Source: Corbicula japonica (Eukaryota > Mollusca > Bivalvia > Venerida > Cyrenidae). From it: a stretch of 64,000 bases of DNA. The stretch covers positions 3,122,991-3,186,990 of the forward strand of contig JAZAYU010000015.1 of NCBI GenBank assembly GCA_038501625.1, read 5' to 3'. Numbering within the stretch: the first letter of the stretch is position 1; the number at the start of each line of letters is the position of its first letter. Below, piece after piece: positions 1 through 13,100 of the stretch. The position numbers and the translations under genes are program-made. The notes under the pieces were generated by a model that was given only the letters and a program-made list of their open reading frames with translations, was not told where the DNA came from and did no database searches.

Positions 1-98
1 CTGCCGACGATTTTAGAATCCCTGACAACATGTAAAGATTTCTCATATCCTAGTCATAATCAAACAACATCTTTCTGTCACAGTCACACTGATCTTCA

Positions 99-840
99 TA
101 GGCGGATCCAGGGGGGGGCGGACCCGGCGTACGCCCCCCCTAAAATTGCCCAAGCAAATTTTTTTTTTCGCTGTAATGAAATATATGATATATAGGAAAA
201 TATATATAAATGTCAAAAATTTTTCGCACAATATGCGTGCAATAAGTTTCGAGACTAGGAGTACACTAATACAATGACATAACAAACAATTCACAAACAA
301 TTCCTCGTCATTTTTTGTAAGATTAATTTGTGATACCTAAGTTTACGTGTTTGCTATATTTTTCCTCTCGCTTGAATTCAGTTTACATGTTCATAGTAAA
401 ATACATTTCTGCATTTTAAATATTCCCGCTTTCACTTACTTCCATTTATATTTTTCCTTTGAGTAAAGTGAGTCAACAAACATGGATGCACCAAGTGGGA
501 AACACGCAAACATTCAAAATATATATTGTGCAAAAGATCTTATTTTTGTCTCCGTTTGATTCATACCTTAAGCACACAGTAGATTAGAGCTCTCATACAT
601 TGTATTGTATACCCTGGGAAAGTATATTTGAGGTTCTGGAAATGTGCATGAATCCCTTAGAAATGACTAAACCACAGGAGCTTCCGGGGGCCACTGGACC
701 TCTGGCCAGGGCTTTGCCCTGGATCCACCGGGGGCCCTTACAGCCCCCTGGACACCCAGTCAGATTGTTTATTTTACGTCCCAATTTCCCCCCCCCCCCC
801 CCCCCCCCCCCCCCTAACTACAAATCATGGATCCGCGTAT
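99..840. mobile_element. hAT-like non-autonomous DNA transposon
   Basis: The ends are imperfect inverted repeats (TAGGCGGATCCA on the left, the complement of TACGCGGATCCA on the right) followed inside by G- or C-runs. The flanks gatcttca (91-98) and gatcttta (841-848) look like an 8-bp target duplication with one change. The interior has no transposase frame and includes a run of 27 C at 788-814. GGCGGATCC-type ends and 8-bp duplications are typical of hAT elements. The rest of 1-1121 shows no exon; it is presumably MED1 intron. Confidence 0.6.
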
Positions 841-1121
841 GATCTTTATGTACATTTAGTTATCAAAACATGCTGGGGAATAGGTTATCTTAATTACAGG
901 GTGGTCTTCATAAGGGGTTGTACTGCATTTAATGGTTAGTATATCTTTTACTCAATTGGCTATTTTGTGGAGTATTTTTGTGAACACTTCAATTGGCACA
1001 TTTGATAGAAAGGAAAGCCCATAACAGCATCAGGTTACAACTTCAGAAACAAATCTTGTCAAATACTACAAGCATACCGCTTAAAAAATGTTTGTAATTA
1101 AAATGTTTATGTTCTTTTTAG

Positions 1122-4100
1122 TCACCAATCAGCAGTCTTTCATTGAGCGTCTAGATCTGATCTCGCGGCAACTTGGGATGATCTTCACGCCCCCGTCACA
1201 TCCCGAGAATCAAGTCATCCTCAGCTCAGATATGTTCAAGGTTGTCATCCTACTTGATGGGCAAAGTATCAAGGACGTAAGAATCCGCCACCAAGAAACC
1301 CCCTCTGTAAGTCTTTCTGTCAGAATGTTTACTGTTGTTTTGTTTTGAACTGCTTAGAAAACAAATCTTCAGTTGTGTAAGACTCTTATTCCTTGCTTAG
1401 GCCTTTTTTTACTCAACAAACCTAAGCCATATGTAACTGCTGACATCTGAAGCTAAAAATAGATGCTGGCATTTGAACCTATAGATAACTGCTGGCTTCT
1501 GAAGCAATCATTTGCTGCAAGCTTCTGAAACTCTCTTCTGGCTTCTAAAGCTATCAATAGCTGTAAGCTTCTGAAAATATCTTCTGGCTTCTGAAGCTAT
1601 GGATAGCTGCTGGCTTCTGAAGCTATTGATAGCTGTTGGCTTCTGAAGCTATTGATACATGTAGCTGCTAGTTTCAGAAGCTATTGAAACATGTAGCTGC
1701 TGGCTTCAGAAGCTATTGATACATGTAGCTGCTGGCTTCTGAAGCTATTGATACATGTAGCTGCTGGCTTCTGAAGCTATTGATACATGTTGCTGCTGGC
1801 TTCTGAAGCTATAGATACATGTAGCTGCTGGCTTCCGAAGCTATGGATACATGTTGCTGCTGGCTTCTGAAGCTATGGATACATGTTGCTGCTGGCTTCT
1901 GAAGCTATTGATACATGTAGCTGCTGGCTTCCGAAGCTATGGATACATGTAGCTGCTGGCTTCCGGAGCTATTGATACATGTTGCTGCTGGCTTCTGAAG
2001 CTATTGATACATGTTGCTGCTGGCTTCTGAAGCTATTGATACATGTAGCTGCTGGCTTCCGAAGCTATGCATACATGTAGCTGCTGGCTTCCGAAGCTAT
2101 GGATACATGTAGCTGCTGGCTTCTGAAGCTATTGATACATGTATCTGCTGGCTTCCGAAGCTATTAATACATGTAGCTGCTGGCTTCCAAAGCTATTGAT
2201 ACATATAGCTGCTGGCTTCCTAAGCTATGGATACATGTTGCTGCTGGATTCTGAAGCTATTGGTACATGTAGCTGCTGGCTTCCAAAGCTATTGATACAT
2301 GTAGCTTCTGAAGCAAGTTTCAGGTGTCTGCTTTGATTTTTTTGTGACAATTTTGGACCATGATCACTCATTATCTTGTATCCCATGTGTGACTAGTTTA
2401 GGTCCATGACAGCCTGCATCAATGTTGTCTACACTTAAATTACTGGTCTGAAATAATGCACTAAGGTGACTGTGGCAGACCCTGATCAGACTACATGTGC
2501 AGGCTGATCTGGTTCTAAAAAGGTTGATTTAGGGATGTGTTGGCTTATATTAGGGGAAGAGCTTATTGTCATAGCTTACTCAATGTCCAATGTCATTGTT
2601 GATTGTTTGTTTACTCCTTATATACAGGTTTTTGTTGTAATAAAAGTAAGTATAAATTCTTGACTGTTAGTAAAGTTAATGTGCAATATGGTTTTATATA
2701 TAACCTTTAATTTTATTTTTCAGAGTTGTGAAGACATGGTTGAAGCATTGAGGTAATTGAACCACTGTATTGAATATCTAATGTAAATTTATTAATTTTT
2801 GTAGATTTTAGGGCAGGTCTACAAACTAAAACCACCCTAATATATAAAATTTTTAGTTAACTTATTTTAGAAAATTGGAAATGACATGATTAAGAATCCT
2901 AAAAAATGCTGTATGACCGATTTAAGTAAATTAAAAATGGTGAATTTAAGAAACCATGAATTTTTTTACCCGTATTTACAACAGCTTTAACCCTTTCTTC
3001 CATATATTCGCCTTTTATCACTTGTGCGATCAGGCAGATCCTGATCAGATGGCATGGATCTGCTGGCTGATCTGGATCTACATTGTTCAACCATACCATA
3101 AAGGCATATATATGGAGGAAAGGGTTAAACCTGATAAGGAGGATCTCTTAACAACACACTTGTTACACCCTGCTCATGAACAAAATTGTCAGGGATGAAG
3201 TTGATTATCGCTACCCCATTGGATATGGCAAATATAAAAGATAAGAATAAAATGGCATTGGGGGAAATTTTCCCTTATTTTCTGGGGTATATCATATAAA
3301 TAATTAATAGTTTATACATTTGGGTATATATTTTTGGGGAATTTAATGAGAAAAGATATCTTTTTGTTTTGGAGATAGGGGCATGAGCTACAACTGCACT
3401 ACTTTACACAGGAGTGGTGTTCGCATTAAGGCAGAATCAATGGTGAATGATATAAAAACTGGTTTAAATATAAGACCTGCCTTATTTGTTCAAATGAATT
3501 AACATTTCTGTCATATAATTATTATGCTTTATCAAGTTAATGTATAAAACATAGGCTTTAAATGTAACTCAGGCTGTCAACCGATTCCTATATTCCTATA
3601 TTTCTCCTATATTTTGGATCAGAATCCTATATTCTGAAAAGCCTCCTATATTCCTATATTTCTCCTATATTTTTATGTATATTCCTATATTTTTTAGTAT
3701 TTGTTTTTGTCGATTAATGAAGAGAGTGAATATTGCTTTGATATTGCTTTTGCTTTCTACTCTTTTTTTTCAAGAACAAAACTCAACTTTTAGATTGGTG
3801 AAAACTTGGCGGGAGGCATTTACAGTGAAACCTGCCTTAGCAACCACCTGTCTTAAACAGTCAGTTTGAATATGTCCTAAACTGACATTTTGTTCTTATT
3901 TTGAGAAAACATACTTGACTGTAAACAAGAATTCTTCAGCTGACTTTTGTGTCCAGTTTTCCAGTTTGAAAAGAGTGTTATCAAACTCTGTTGGGAAAGA
4001 GTATATGCAAAAGAAGGTGTCTTTACAAAAATAATTATTTTCAAAAGGCGAAGTCAAATAAAGGGAGGTAATAACAACAATATTATTTGATAATTTGCAA

Positions 4101-7100
4101 CAACTGTTTGTTAAATAAATAAAGATATCTTTAAAAAAATTATAAGGATAATCTGCAAAATATTTGCATAGTTTTCTAAAATTATTGTTTTTTATGGAAC
4201 CACTTAATGGATGAAAGTTAAATTACTGTTAAACTTCAATGAACCTGGAAGGTATAATGTAGGGGGTGTCTGTGGCCGAGTGGTTTAGGTTTCCGACTGA
4301 GAATCACTTGCCCTTCACTGCTGTGAGTTTGAGACCTACCAGGGTCAAGATCTTTCATGTGAGGAAGCTAACCAGCTAGCTTACGGAACATAGGTTGTTC
4401 TACCCAGGTGCCGACTCGAGCCTGAAAATTCCCCGGAGGGGCACCTGGGGTCTTCCTCCACCACGGAAAGCTGGTATGTCCACACCATAATGTCCTCGTT
4501 AAGAGGTGGGAGGGACAGAAAACTGGGAAGCAACAACAACAACGAAAGGTATAATGTCCATCTATTCCCAAGAAGGCTTTGACTTTTGAAAATTATTGCT
4601 TTTGTATAGAAATTTAATGGCAGTTTGAATTAAAGTTCAGTTATGGTTAAAACTTTATAAAGTTTTATCATTTCTCTTGAAAGTTGTAGCAATATTCTTT
4701 GTATTAATGTTAACTAACTTATTTGACCGCAGTACTGTTCCATGCAGACTAAATAAATAAATGTAATCATATTCCAGATTTTCTAGAGTAGTGAAGGTCA
4801 TATAATTTTGTATGATGTATGGCCTATAAGTTCTAAATAGAGTTTGTCCAAAGTAAGGCCTTGGGGGTCACTTTTTACTGAACCCTTTTGGACATTGTAA
4901 CCCAGATTTTTACACACAAAGCAATATGACTATGAGTGGATGGGTCGATGCTGTGTACAGTACTATATATCATAGAAGACAAACTAAAACTGAAAAATTC
5001 GGCTTTGTTAATGCACTTTCTGCATTTCCCCCTTGTTTGAATGGTCATTCAGATGCTGGTGATGTTCTTGATGGTGCTGATGTTAAAGTTAATGGTTTCC
5101 ATCATTTTTACAGTGGAAAATTTGGACATAGATAATTGTAGAAGCAGTAAATGCACATGCAAAAATCATTTGTATAAGTGCAAGTAAATAAAACTATTAT
5201 CAGTTCCAAACTCCTATATTTTGCCTCAAAATCATCGAAAATCTCAAATATTTGTTACAAAAATATTCCTATATTTTTCCTATATTTTGGAGATAACCTG
5301 GTTGACAGCCTGGTAACTGCACACATATCCTCAGTTGAGGATTGAACTGCTTTAACTCTTATTTTATCTGGGTTTAATGGCATGTGCGAACAATGGAGAT
5401 CCAGATCAGACAGCATGAATGTGATCTACACTGTTTGCTTTTTGCTAAAAAAATAGCGTAAAGAATCATAAAGTGAACTGTGCAGATCCTGATCAGATGG
5501 CATGGATCTGCACTGTTTGCCCATGCTATTACAGTCATATCATGGAGTAAAGTTTTAATTACATATATTCTTATCAGCATTTTTAATTAGTCTGTTGATT
5601 TAAGTTGTCAGTGTGATAACAAAATTTTGAATTGGTCTCTCACATTGCATGAAAATTTACCTGTTTGTGATTTCAGTAAGGGAGATTTTGAAGAGTTTGT
5701 CAGTCATCTACAAGGACTACTTGCCATCTACAGTATACAGGGTGACAGGTCAGTGTTTTATACATAACCACTTTACTGCCATGTACAGTATACAAGGTGA
5801 CAGGTCAGAGTTTTATACATAACCACTTTACTCGCCATGTACAGTATACAGGGTGACAGGTTAAGTGTTTTATACATAACCACTTTACTCGCCATGTACA
5901 GTATACAGGGTGACAGGTTAAGTGTTTTATACATAACCACTTTACTCGCCATGTACAGTATACAGGGTGACAGGTTAAGTGTTTTATACATAACCACTTT
6001 ACTCGCCATGTACAGTATACAGGGTGACAGGTTAAGTGTTTTATACATAACCACTTTACTCGCCATGTACAGTATACAGGGTGACAGGTTAAGTGTTTTA
6101 TACATATCCAGTACTCATGGATACTGCTTATATGCTATGTGCAACCAATTGTAGACCAGTCCTGTGGCTTCTTGGTCAGAAATACTCTAATGAATCTTAA
6201 TCTTAAAGCAAAAAGTGTTATTGGTGATCAGACTGCATAGATGAACAGACTGCTGGATGTACACAGGTCACATTAGGATTTAGCTCATTTCCTCTTGGTC
6301 TTCCTTTTTGCTTTTATGTCTTGGGGGTAAGGAGAAATTGATGTGTAAACCTGCACTTGGTGTATACATAACTATAATACATGATAACATAACTATGAAA
6401 CTTGTTTATTTGACTTATCATTGATTGTCAGTCTTAAAAATGAAACCAGTGATCATCCATAAAGTTCTGGCTGACTAAAATCGCAGTAAATAACACCAGA
6501 AGTGCAGTCCTGAAATGTGTGTATCATCATTTACTTACCTCCCACTAAAAATAACTGATTGTAAACAGAATCAAAGCGAACAAACACTGGTTATAACTGT
6601 CTTTCAACCAATCAAAATTTATATATAGGTAAGGTTTGATACCTAGGCAAATGAATAGTTTTCGCATTATTTGTGCAAGTTTTATTATAAACAAAGTAAA
6701 TTGCAGTGTATAAAAAATGGTTAGACTTGACCAATGATGTGTATTTTTGAGCAAATATGGTTGACATACATTGAAATCAAGTTAAGGGAGGTTTACTTAT
6801 TATCTAGTTTACTGAAAAATGAATAAGGTCCGACTGATCCCTATGATTACAGACACACCTTGAAAATTATAATAGAGCCAATGTTGTTGTTGTTGCAGGA
6901 AGCAGAAGATCAAGGGTTACCTGGCGCTCTCCTCGCTCGAATCTGATCTCAACCAGCTTGCTCAGCTCCAGAGGTAACGGATTACACAAGAGTCTTCTTG
7001 ATATTTCTAATTTTCTTAATCTGATCAACCCGTTAATTCCATCGCTGAATCCTATGGGCGAACAGTGAAGATTCAAATCAGCTGGCACAATCATGCTGTT

Positions 7101-10100
7101 TGATCAAGATCTACACTGTTTGGTTAAAGTTCATTGGATTATTTCCATCCTTAATGTGACTAGTGTAGATCCTGATCAGATGGCATAACTGTTCCAGCTG
7201 ATCTGGATCTACACTGTTAGCTCATGGATAACAAACATATCCGGTAGAGTGAAGAAGTTTATAGATTTTATTCATTATAGCATTTTAATGTCTAACCGCT
7301 CATCTTTCTCTTTGCAATATCACTTTCCTCCATATATAGGTTTTTTACCAATGTGCGATCTGTGTAGATCCAGATCAGCTGGCACTCCCATGCCATCTGA
7401 TCTGCTTTTGCACTGGTTGCATCTTGATCTAGATAACCTAATAAATCAAAAAGTGAATAGTCTAGATCCTGATCAGACAGCACAAATTTGCTGGCTGATC
7501 TGGATTTATACCATTAGCTTATGGATAACAGTCTTTCATTACATCATCATGTCTTAACAGTTGTGCTTGCTCTCTGCAATTTGAAATAAAATATGTATGC
7601 TTGCAATAAAATTGAATTTTGTTTTCTTCAGTTCCATCAATGGTGTGGCAAACTACATTCACAAGTCACCTCTGGGGATACTTTTGCCAAGAAGAGGAGG
7701 TATAAATTTGTCGAAATAAGAAAATAACTTTACAGCACTCCAGTTCAGGGCCCAAAATCATAAAACTGAGATCGGAGACCAATCTCAAATCTCAAGCATC
7801 TGAACATTTGTCATTTCAGCCAATCAGATGCTTAAGATTTGAGACTGGTCTCCTGATTTAGTTTTATGATCTTCAGCCCACATTTTAACCAGTCTTTGAA
7901 AAACTTTTTTTGCATACCTGATTTATATTTTCCATTGTTTCACCAGTTATGGAAAAGGTAATTATAAAATTCTCAATATAAGATGAGTCTTACACTGATA
8001 CATTTTTGAACTACAGTGAAACCCTGCTATTAAGACAACTACAGTGAAACCCTGCTATTAAGACCATAATTATTATTATTATTTGGTGTGGACAATAATG
8101 GTCTGAATAGTAGGGTGGACTTAATTGTGGGGTGAAAATAGTGTCTTTTTTTAAGGGGTGGGGGGGGGGGGGGTTGGGGGTGAAAATGGTGCAAAACTGT
8201 AAAACCCGACATCAAAGTTGTGTTGTTATTACTGAGGTGGTCTGAATTGCCAGGTGGTTATAGAGAGGTTTTACTGTATTATGAATGTAAAATAAATTAT
8301 TTGTATATTATTCTGCTAAGATAATGAAATGTGTTTGGGGAATTTTCTTTCAACTATAAACAAACAAGGTAAAATGGATATTATTATGGTATGCAAGAAA
8401 AAGTTTCTATGATGAAAGCTCAGTTCAGATTGGAAAATTGGACCCTCAGGCAGCTGTTGCTAGGTGGTTACTATCAGATTCAATGAGTTAAAGAATGAAA
8501 GAGCAATTAGTTAATATCAAAATGAAAGAGTACATTTATGGATGGTATGCAAGACAAAATTTAATAGATGACAATTTTACCAAGGAATATTTGCCCCTCT
8601 CTGTTTTGCATGGTACCAAAGCTGTGCTGAGTAATTATTTTTTAAACAAACCTTTCTCACTCCAATGATACCTTAATTACATTTTAAATATTGCATATTA
8701 TTAACAAAAGTTGTATTTATGCTTGCAATCATGTTGCTGAATAAAGTTGAAGAAATTAAACCAAATTCTATGGAGAAAAAAGCTACCTGTATATGAAATA
8801 ATCAAGTGGGTAGTGGCATATACCCCATACGTAGCCCTTGTAGCTCAAGATCAGCTTGCAGTCTATGCAGTCTGTTGGCTTTTAGATGCATAAGGTTATT
8901 TCTGATCTGGAAGCAACCAGTTTGGGTCCTGACTGGACTGTAAAGATCAGACTGGGATCCAATTAAACCACATCTGTCTTAAGGAAAATATGTTAACATT
9001 GGGTTTTTACAAGTTTTTATTACACTGTGCATACATGGGCGCAGCATGTAACATTAGCGTTGGAACACTGACAATTAAGGAGATACGTAATTTTGCAATT
9101 GTATAGGTGACAAAACGAGTTGTTTGAAAAGTTCTTGATAAAAGCATGTTTTAGTGATTTGTTGTCAGATCCTGATGTATCTTTTTTCAGGAGATAATTT
9201 TTAATCGACATGTTGTTTTATTACAGGTCATCCTATGAAGCTGATATACTACGTCTCACCTTATGATCTGCTGTGTAAAAAGACCAACTCATCTTACCCT
9301 ATGACAGTAGAAGGTAAGCTGTGCACTAGTTACCTGAGTCGTTGAGATCTACATAAAGTGGAATAACTTGATCACTTAAGAGTCGGTTGGTTGTCCATTC
9401 TGGGATTAAAGCAAAGGAAATATAATCAAAATAAAACTAAAAATTTGCCAACAATTAAGTTTGTTTGCGTGAAGCAGCAAATCTGCTAACATTAAAATTT
9501 ATTTGGTGCATGAATTGGAGCTGCTTGTGTAATGACAAGTTTGCTAGGTAGCAGGTTACAAGCCAAGGCACGTAGACTTGGACCACTTCACAGTTAATAC
9601 ATTAATACTCATGGGGTACTCATTTTCTGGGAATTTGTAGGCAAATCCAATGAATTTTTAACTCTCAGGAAATAGAGTTGGATGAAAAAATTAACAAAGA
9701 AGGTTAAACAAATCAACATGACATTCCATATCTACAAGTATAAATGTGTCACAGAAGTCAGAATAATGAGAAAATCTGAAATCTGTCATAGATTGCAAAA
9801 CTTCAGAGGAGCTTACAGAGTTACTCACCTATAATCTGGTTGTTTCAGCTATAACAGAGCATGGTCTGGGTCATAGTGTTACAGTGAGCCTGGAACCATG
9901 TCCACATGTAAACAAGCTGCAAACTATGCCTCTCATGAGTGTAAGAACCAGCCAGGACGGCAAAAGGTGGGCCAAGTTACTTTCTACAATAAATTAATCA
10001 TTTACTAAATATATACATGATTTAACACACATGCGACCAGTGTAGATCCAGATTAGTCAGCACATCCATGCTATCTAATCAAACTCTACACAGTTTGCTT

Positions 10101-13100
10101 ATTGGTCAGAAATGAATCAAAAAGCAAACAGTGTAGATCCAGATAAGTATGGCACGGATGTTGGATCAAATTCAGATCTGAAGAAAAAATTTTATTTTAT
10201 GCTTTTTGGTGAATTATAGAATTTCCGGATGGAATAAAAGTGGTATTTCACTGTTTTCAAACAGTGGAATATCACTTTTATTTTCACTGATTTTTTCACG
10301 CTGGTACCTAAACGCACATAACATAAGAACGTTTAGAAAACAGGCTCAAATTTGTGTATTTGACGTTGTGACGTCACATCATAAACAAGCGGTTTTGGCG
10401 CCATTTCTTGCAACTTTTCTGTCAAATTCACGCAAATTTTGCATTAAAAGCATAAAATAAAAAGAAAATTTGTTTTTACCAGTGAAAGATAGAAATATAT
10501 TTCACTTGTGAACTCTGGAATTATTTATTTTCACTCGTGGCTTCGCATCTCATGAAAATATGATTTCGGAGCTCACTCGGTGAAATATATTTCTATCTTA
10601 CACTGGTAAAAACAAATATCCCCTATGACTTAAAGCCACACAGACTGTAGTCAGGAGTGACTGGTGACTGGTTATCAATCAATAACTATTGAATGGTTAA
10701 CCTTTATTCGTTAAACTTGGTATGTGGTTTCCCTGTCAATTTTGGGATCAAAAGTTGAAGGTCAAGGTGGCCTTCAATTGAAAATTGGTTTTCAATAACT
10801 AAAGAATTGATTTTTGCCAAAAAGTGCATGGAGGTTAAAATATTGATCATTAGATGGAACACTGTTGTTATCTTTAAAGATGTCGGAGCAATGACTGATT
10901 AAATGTTGGACCTTCTGCAATCAAGCAGTTTTTTGAAAATTTTAATGGTTAGTAGTTTGCCCCGATTAAGTTTATGTAACATAGGCATATACACTTCTAT
11001 TCTTTAGGCTGTTGTTGTTTGTTGTATCTTTTTGACTGACATTATGTAAATGATGTTTAATGTTGTTACAGCTTACAGTCCTTTCAAAATGCCAATACAA
11101 TCAACAGTTGTAGCCTGTCTGCGAGTTTTGTCCTTGTTTTACCACAGCCTTTACCATTAGCAAAATCTGTTATTGATGCCATCAAAGATGTTACTGGTAA
11201 GTGCATGCAAAAGGGTAAAACATTTCATATATATACAACATGGTAAACGACTGCATTATAAGTACATGGGTGAAAGTTTTCAGGCATATGTCTGAAATTC
11301 AGGTTTTTGTGTGTCTAAAAATGGTTGATTTTCTTTATTTTCTCTATATTAATTGACAAATTTTCAGGATTTCAGGTTTTTCCGAATTCCTAACTTTCAC
11401 CCTTGTAAGTATATGGTGTGCTAAGCGGGAAAAGAACTTTTGAACATTTTATTTTCAATTCTTGAAATGAAGCTAGTAAGTTGAGCAGCCAATATTATGC
11501 ATTTTGCGGTAAAAATAACATTTGTTTTAAAAATGTGTTACAAAATTAACAATATTAGTTTCTAGAAAATAATTGAAAATTGTTACTCCTTTCCAAATTT
11601 AGTAACGACATAAATGTAAAAAATATGACCGAAGAACCCTTTTTCCATGTGTGCCCCATAAATTGCTGTCAACATTAGTGTTTTTAGTAAAATTAGTGTT
11701 TTGATGTTGCCAACTTTACGAAGAAAAATGGCAATGGTTGTTATCAGTAAATATTAAACTTCCAAATGGTGGATAGATCTGCTTGGAATTTTCAATTTAT
11801 ACTTCACAAATGTTACACTTTAAAAACAACTTAAAAAAAAATTATGATCTGGCCCTAATTTCCCCCAGTCACATAAAGAGAACACTTCTGTGCTCAACTG
11901 CTCCTATATTTTCTAATGGGATTTTGATGAACCTTGGCCATAAGTATTTAACTGGTACACTAGTGCTTATTTTTGGCCTGTGGCAGTTTCCTCAAGATTG
12001 TCTTTTGTTTGACTTATGGCCAGCCCAAAATTTAAAAAATCATTGTCATCTTAAGAGTCACAGTTTGGGTTCAAAAATCATTCATTTACAATAATCCCTT
12101 CTGCAGGGGATTTGTATGTCTTAAAAAGTTTCCTTTAAACGTTTTGGGTAATTTTAAAATTTTGGTTACATCTTATTTCAATCAAAATCTGATAAATTCA
12201 TGTCTAAATACATCATCTAGAATGGTTAGTCAACCTATGTGACACATTTATGTTTATATTGTGACAATACAGCTAATGTGTTGGGTTTTATTTTTCAGAA
12301 TAACTTCCATATCTCTACTATAATTAATTGTTTATTTCAGGTTTGGATGTTATATGTGATGGGGAAATGCAATTTCTTTCCTTGCTTTTAAACCACTGTT
12401 CTAATGAAAGTTTAACTAATAAAAATGAATTATTTGTGGTAAGTGACTTTTCGTTCTTTCCAAATTATGTTGGTGTGTATATGGCATATAACAATCTTGA
12501 AATACCAATATCTCCAACTCGGTTCTGAACTTAAATTATTATTTGAATTCTCAATACTTGAAAGATTTTTACTTAGAATATTTAATGAAAATGAAATAAG
12601 AAATCAAGTGTTGTCGAGAAATTCTAGTCCTAGTAATACACATTTTATTGCATTAGCAAACAGTGTAGATCTGGATCAGCCTGTGCATTTGTGCTGTCTG
12701 GTCAGGATCTAAACTGGTTGCTTCCTGTTCAGAAACAACCTGATGAATGTAAAAGTTAACCCATTCCTGTATAGATACACCTTTATTGCTAGGACAAACA
12801 GTTTAGATCCAGATCAGCCGGCACATCCGTGTTAGCTTTTTGAGTCATTAGGTTATTTCTGACCAAAATGCGATTAGTGCAGATTTGTGCCGGCTGATCT
12901 GGATCTAAACTGGTCGCACATGCGTAAAAATGCGTATATATCTAGGAAAGGGTTTAGAGTGTAGATCCAGATAAGATTGCACACTGTTTTGGGGTAACAG
13001 CCATATATCATGTTGTAAAATACAAGAGATTTTTTTTTCTTGTAAAGCTTTCAGTTTAGCCTTTCAAATTTGTAAAATTGGCATCTTTCAAATGCCTTAA

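Noticed and set aside
1..1121. Search for the MED1 first exons
   Set aside because: No frame resembles the N-terminus of MED1 and no acceptor or donor pair fits; they are probably left of the window.
1440..2318. Possible CRISPR-like array
   Set aside because: Units are contiguous with no unique spacers, in an intron of an animal gene.
4262..4340. tRNA gene
   Set aside because: A and B boxes exist but no cloverleaf forms, and the sequence is the head of a SINE with a target duplication.
5773..6154. Open frames over 100 codons on both strands
   Set aside because: They follow from a 57-bp repeat, a multiple of three, without stops in those frames.
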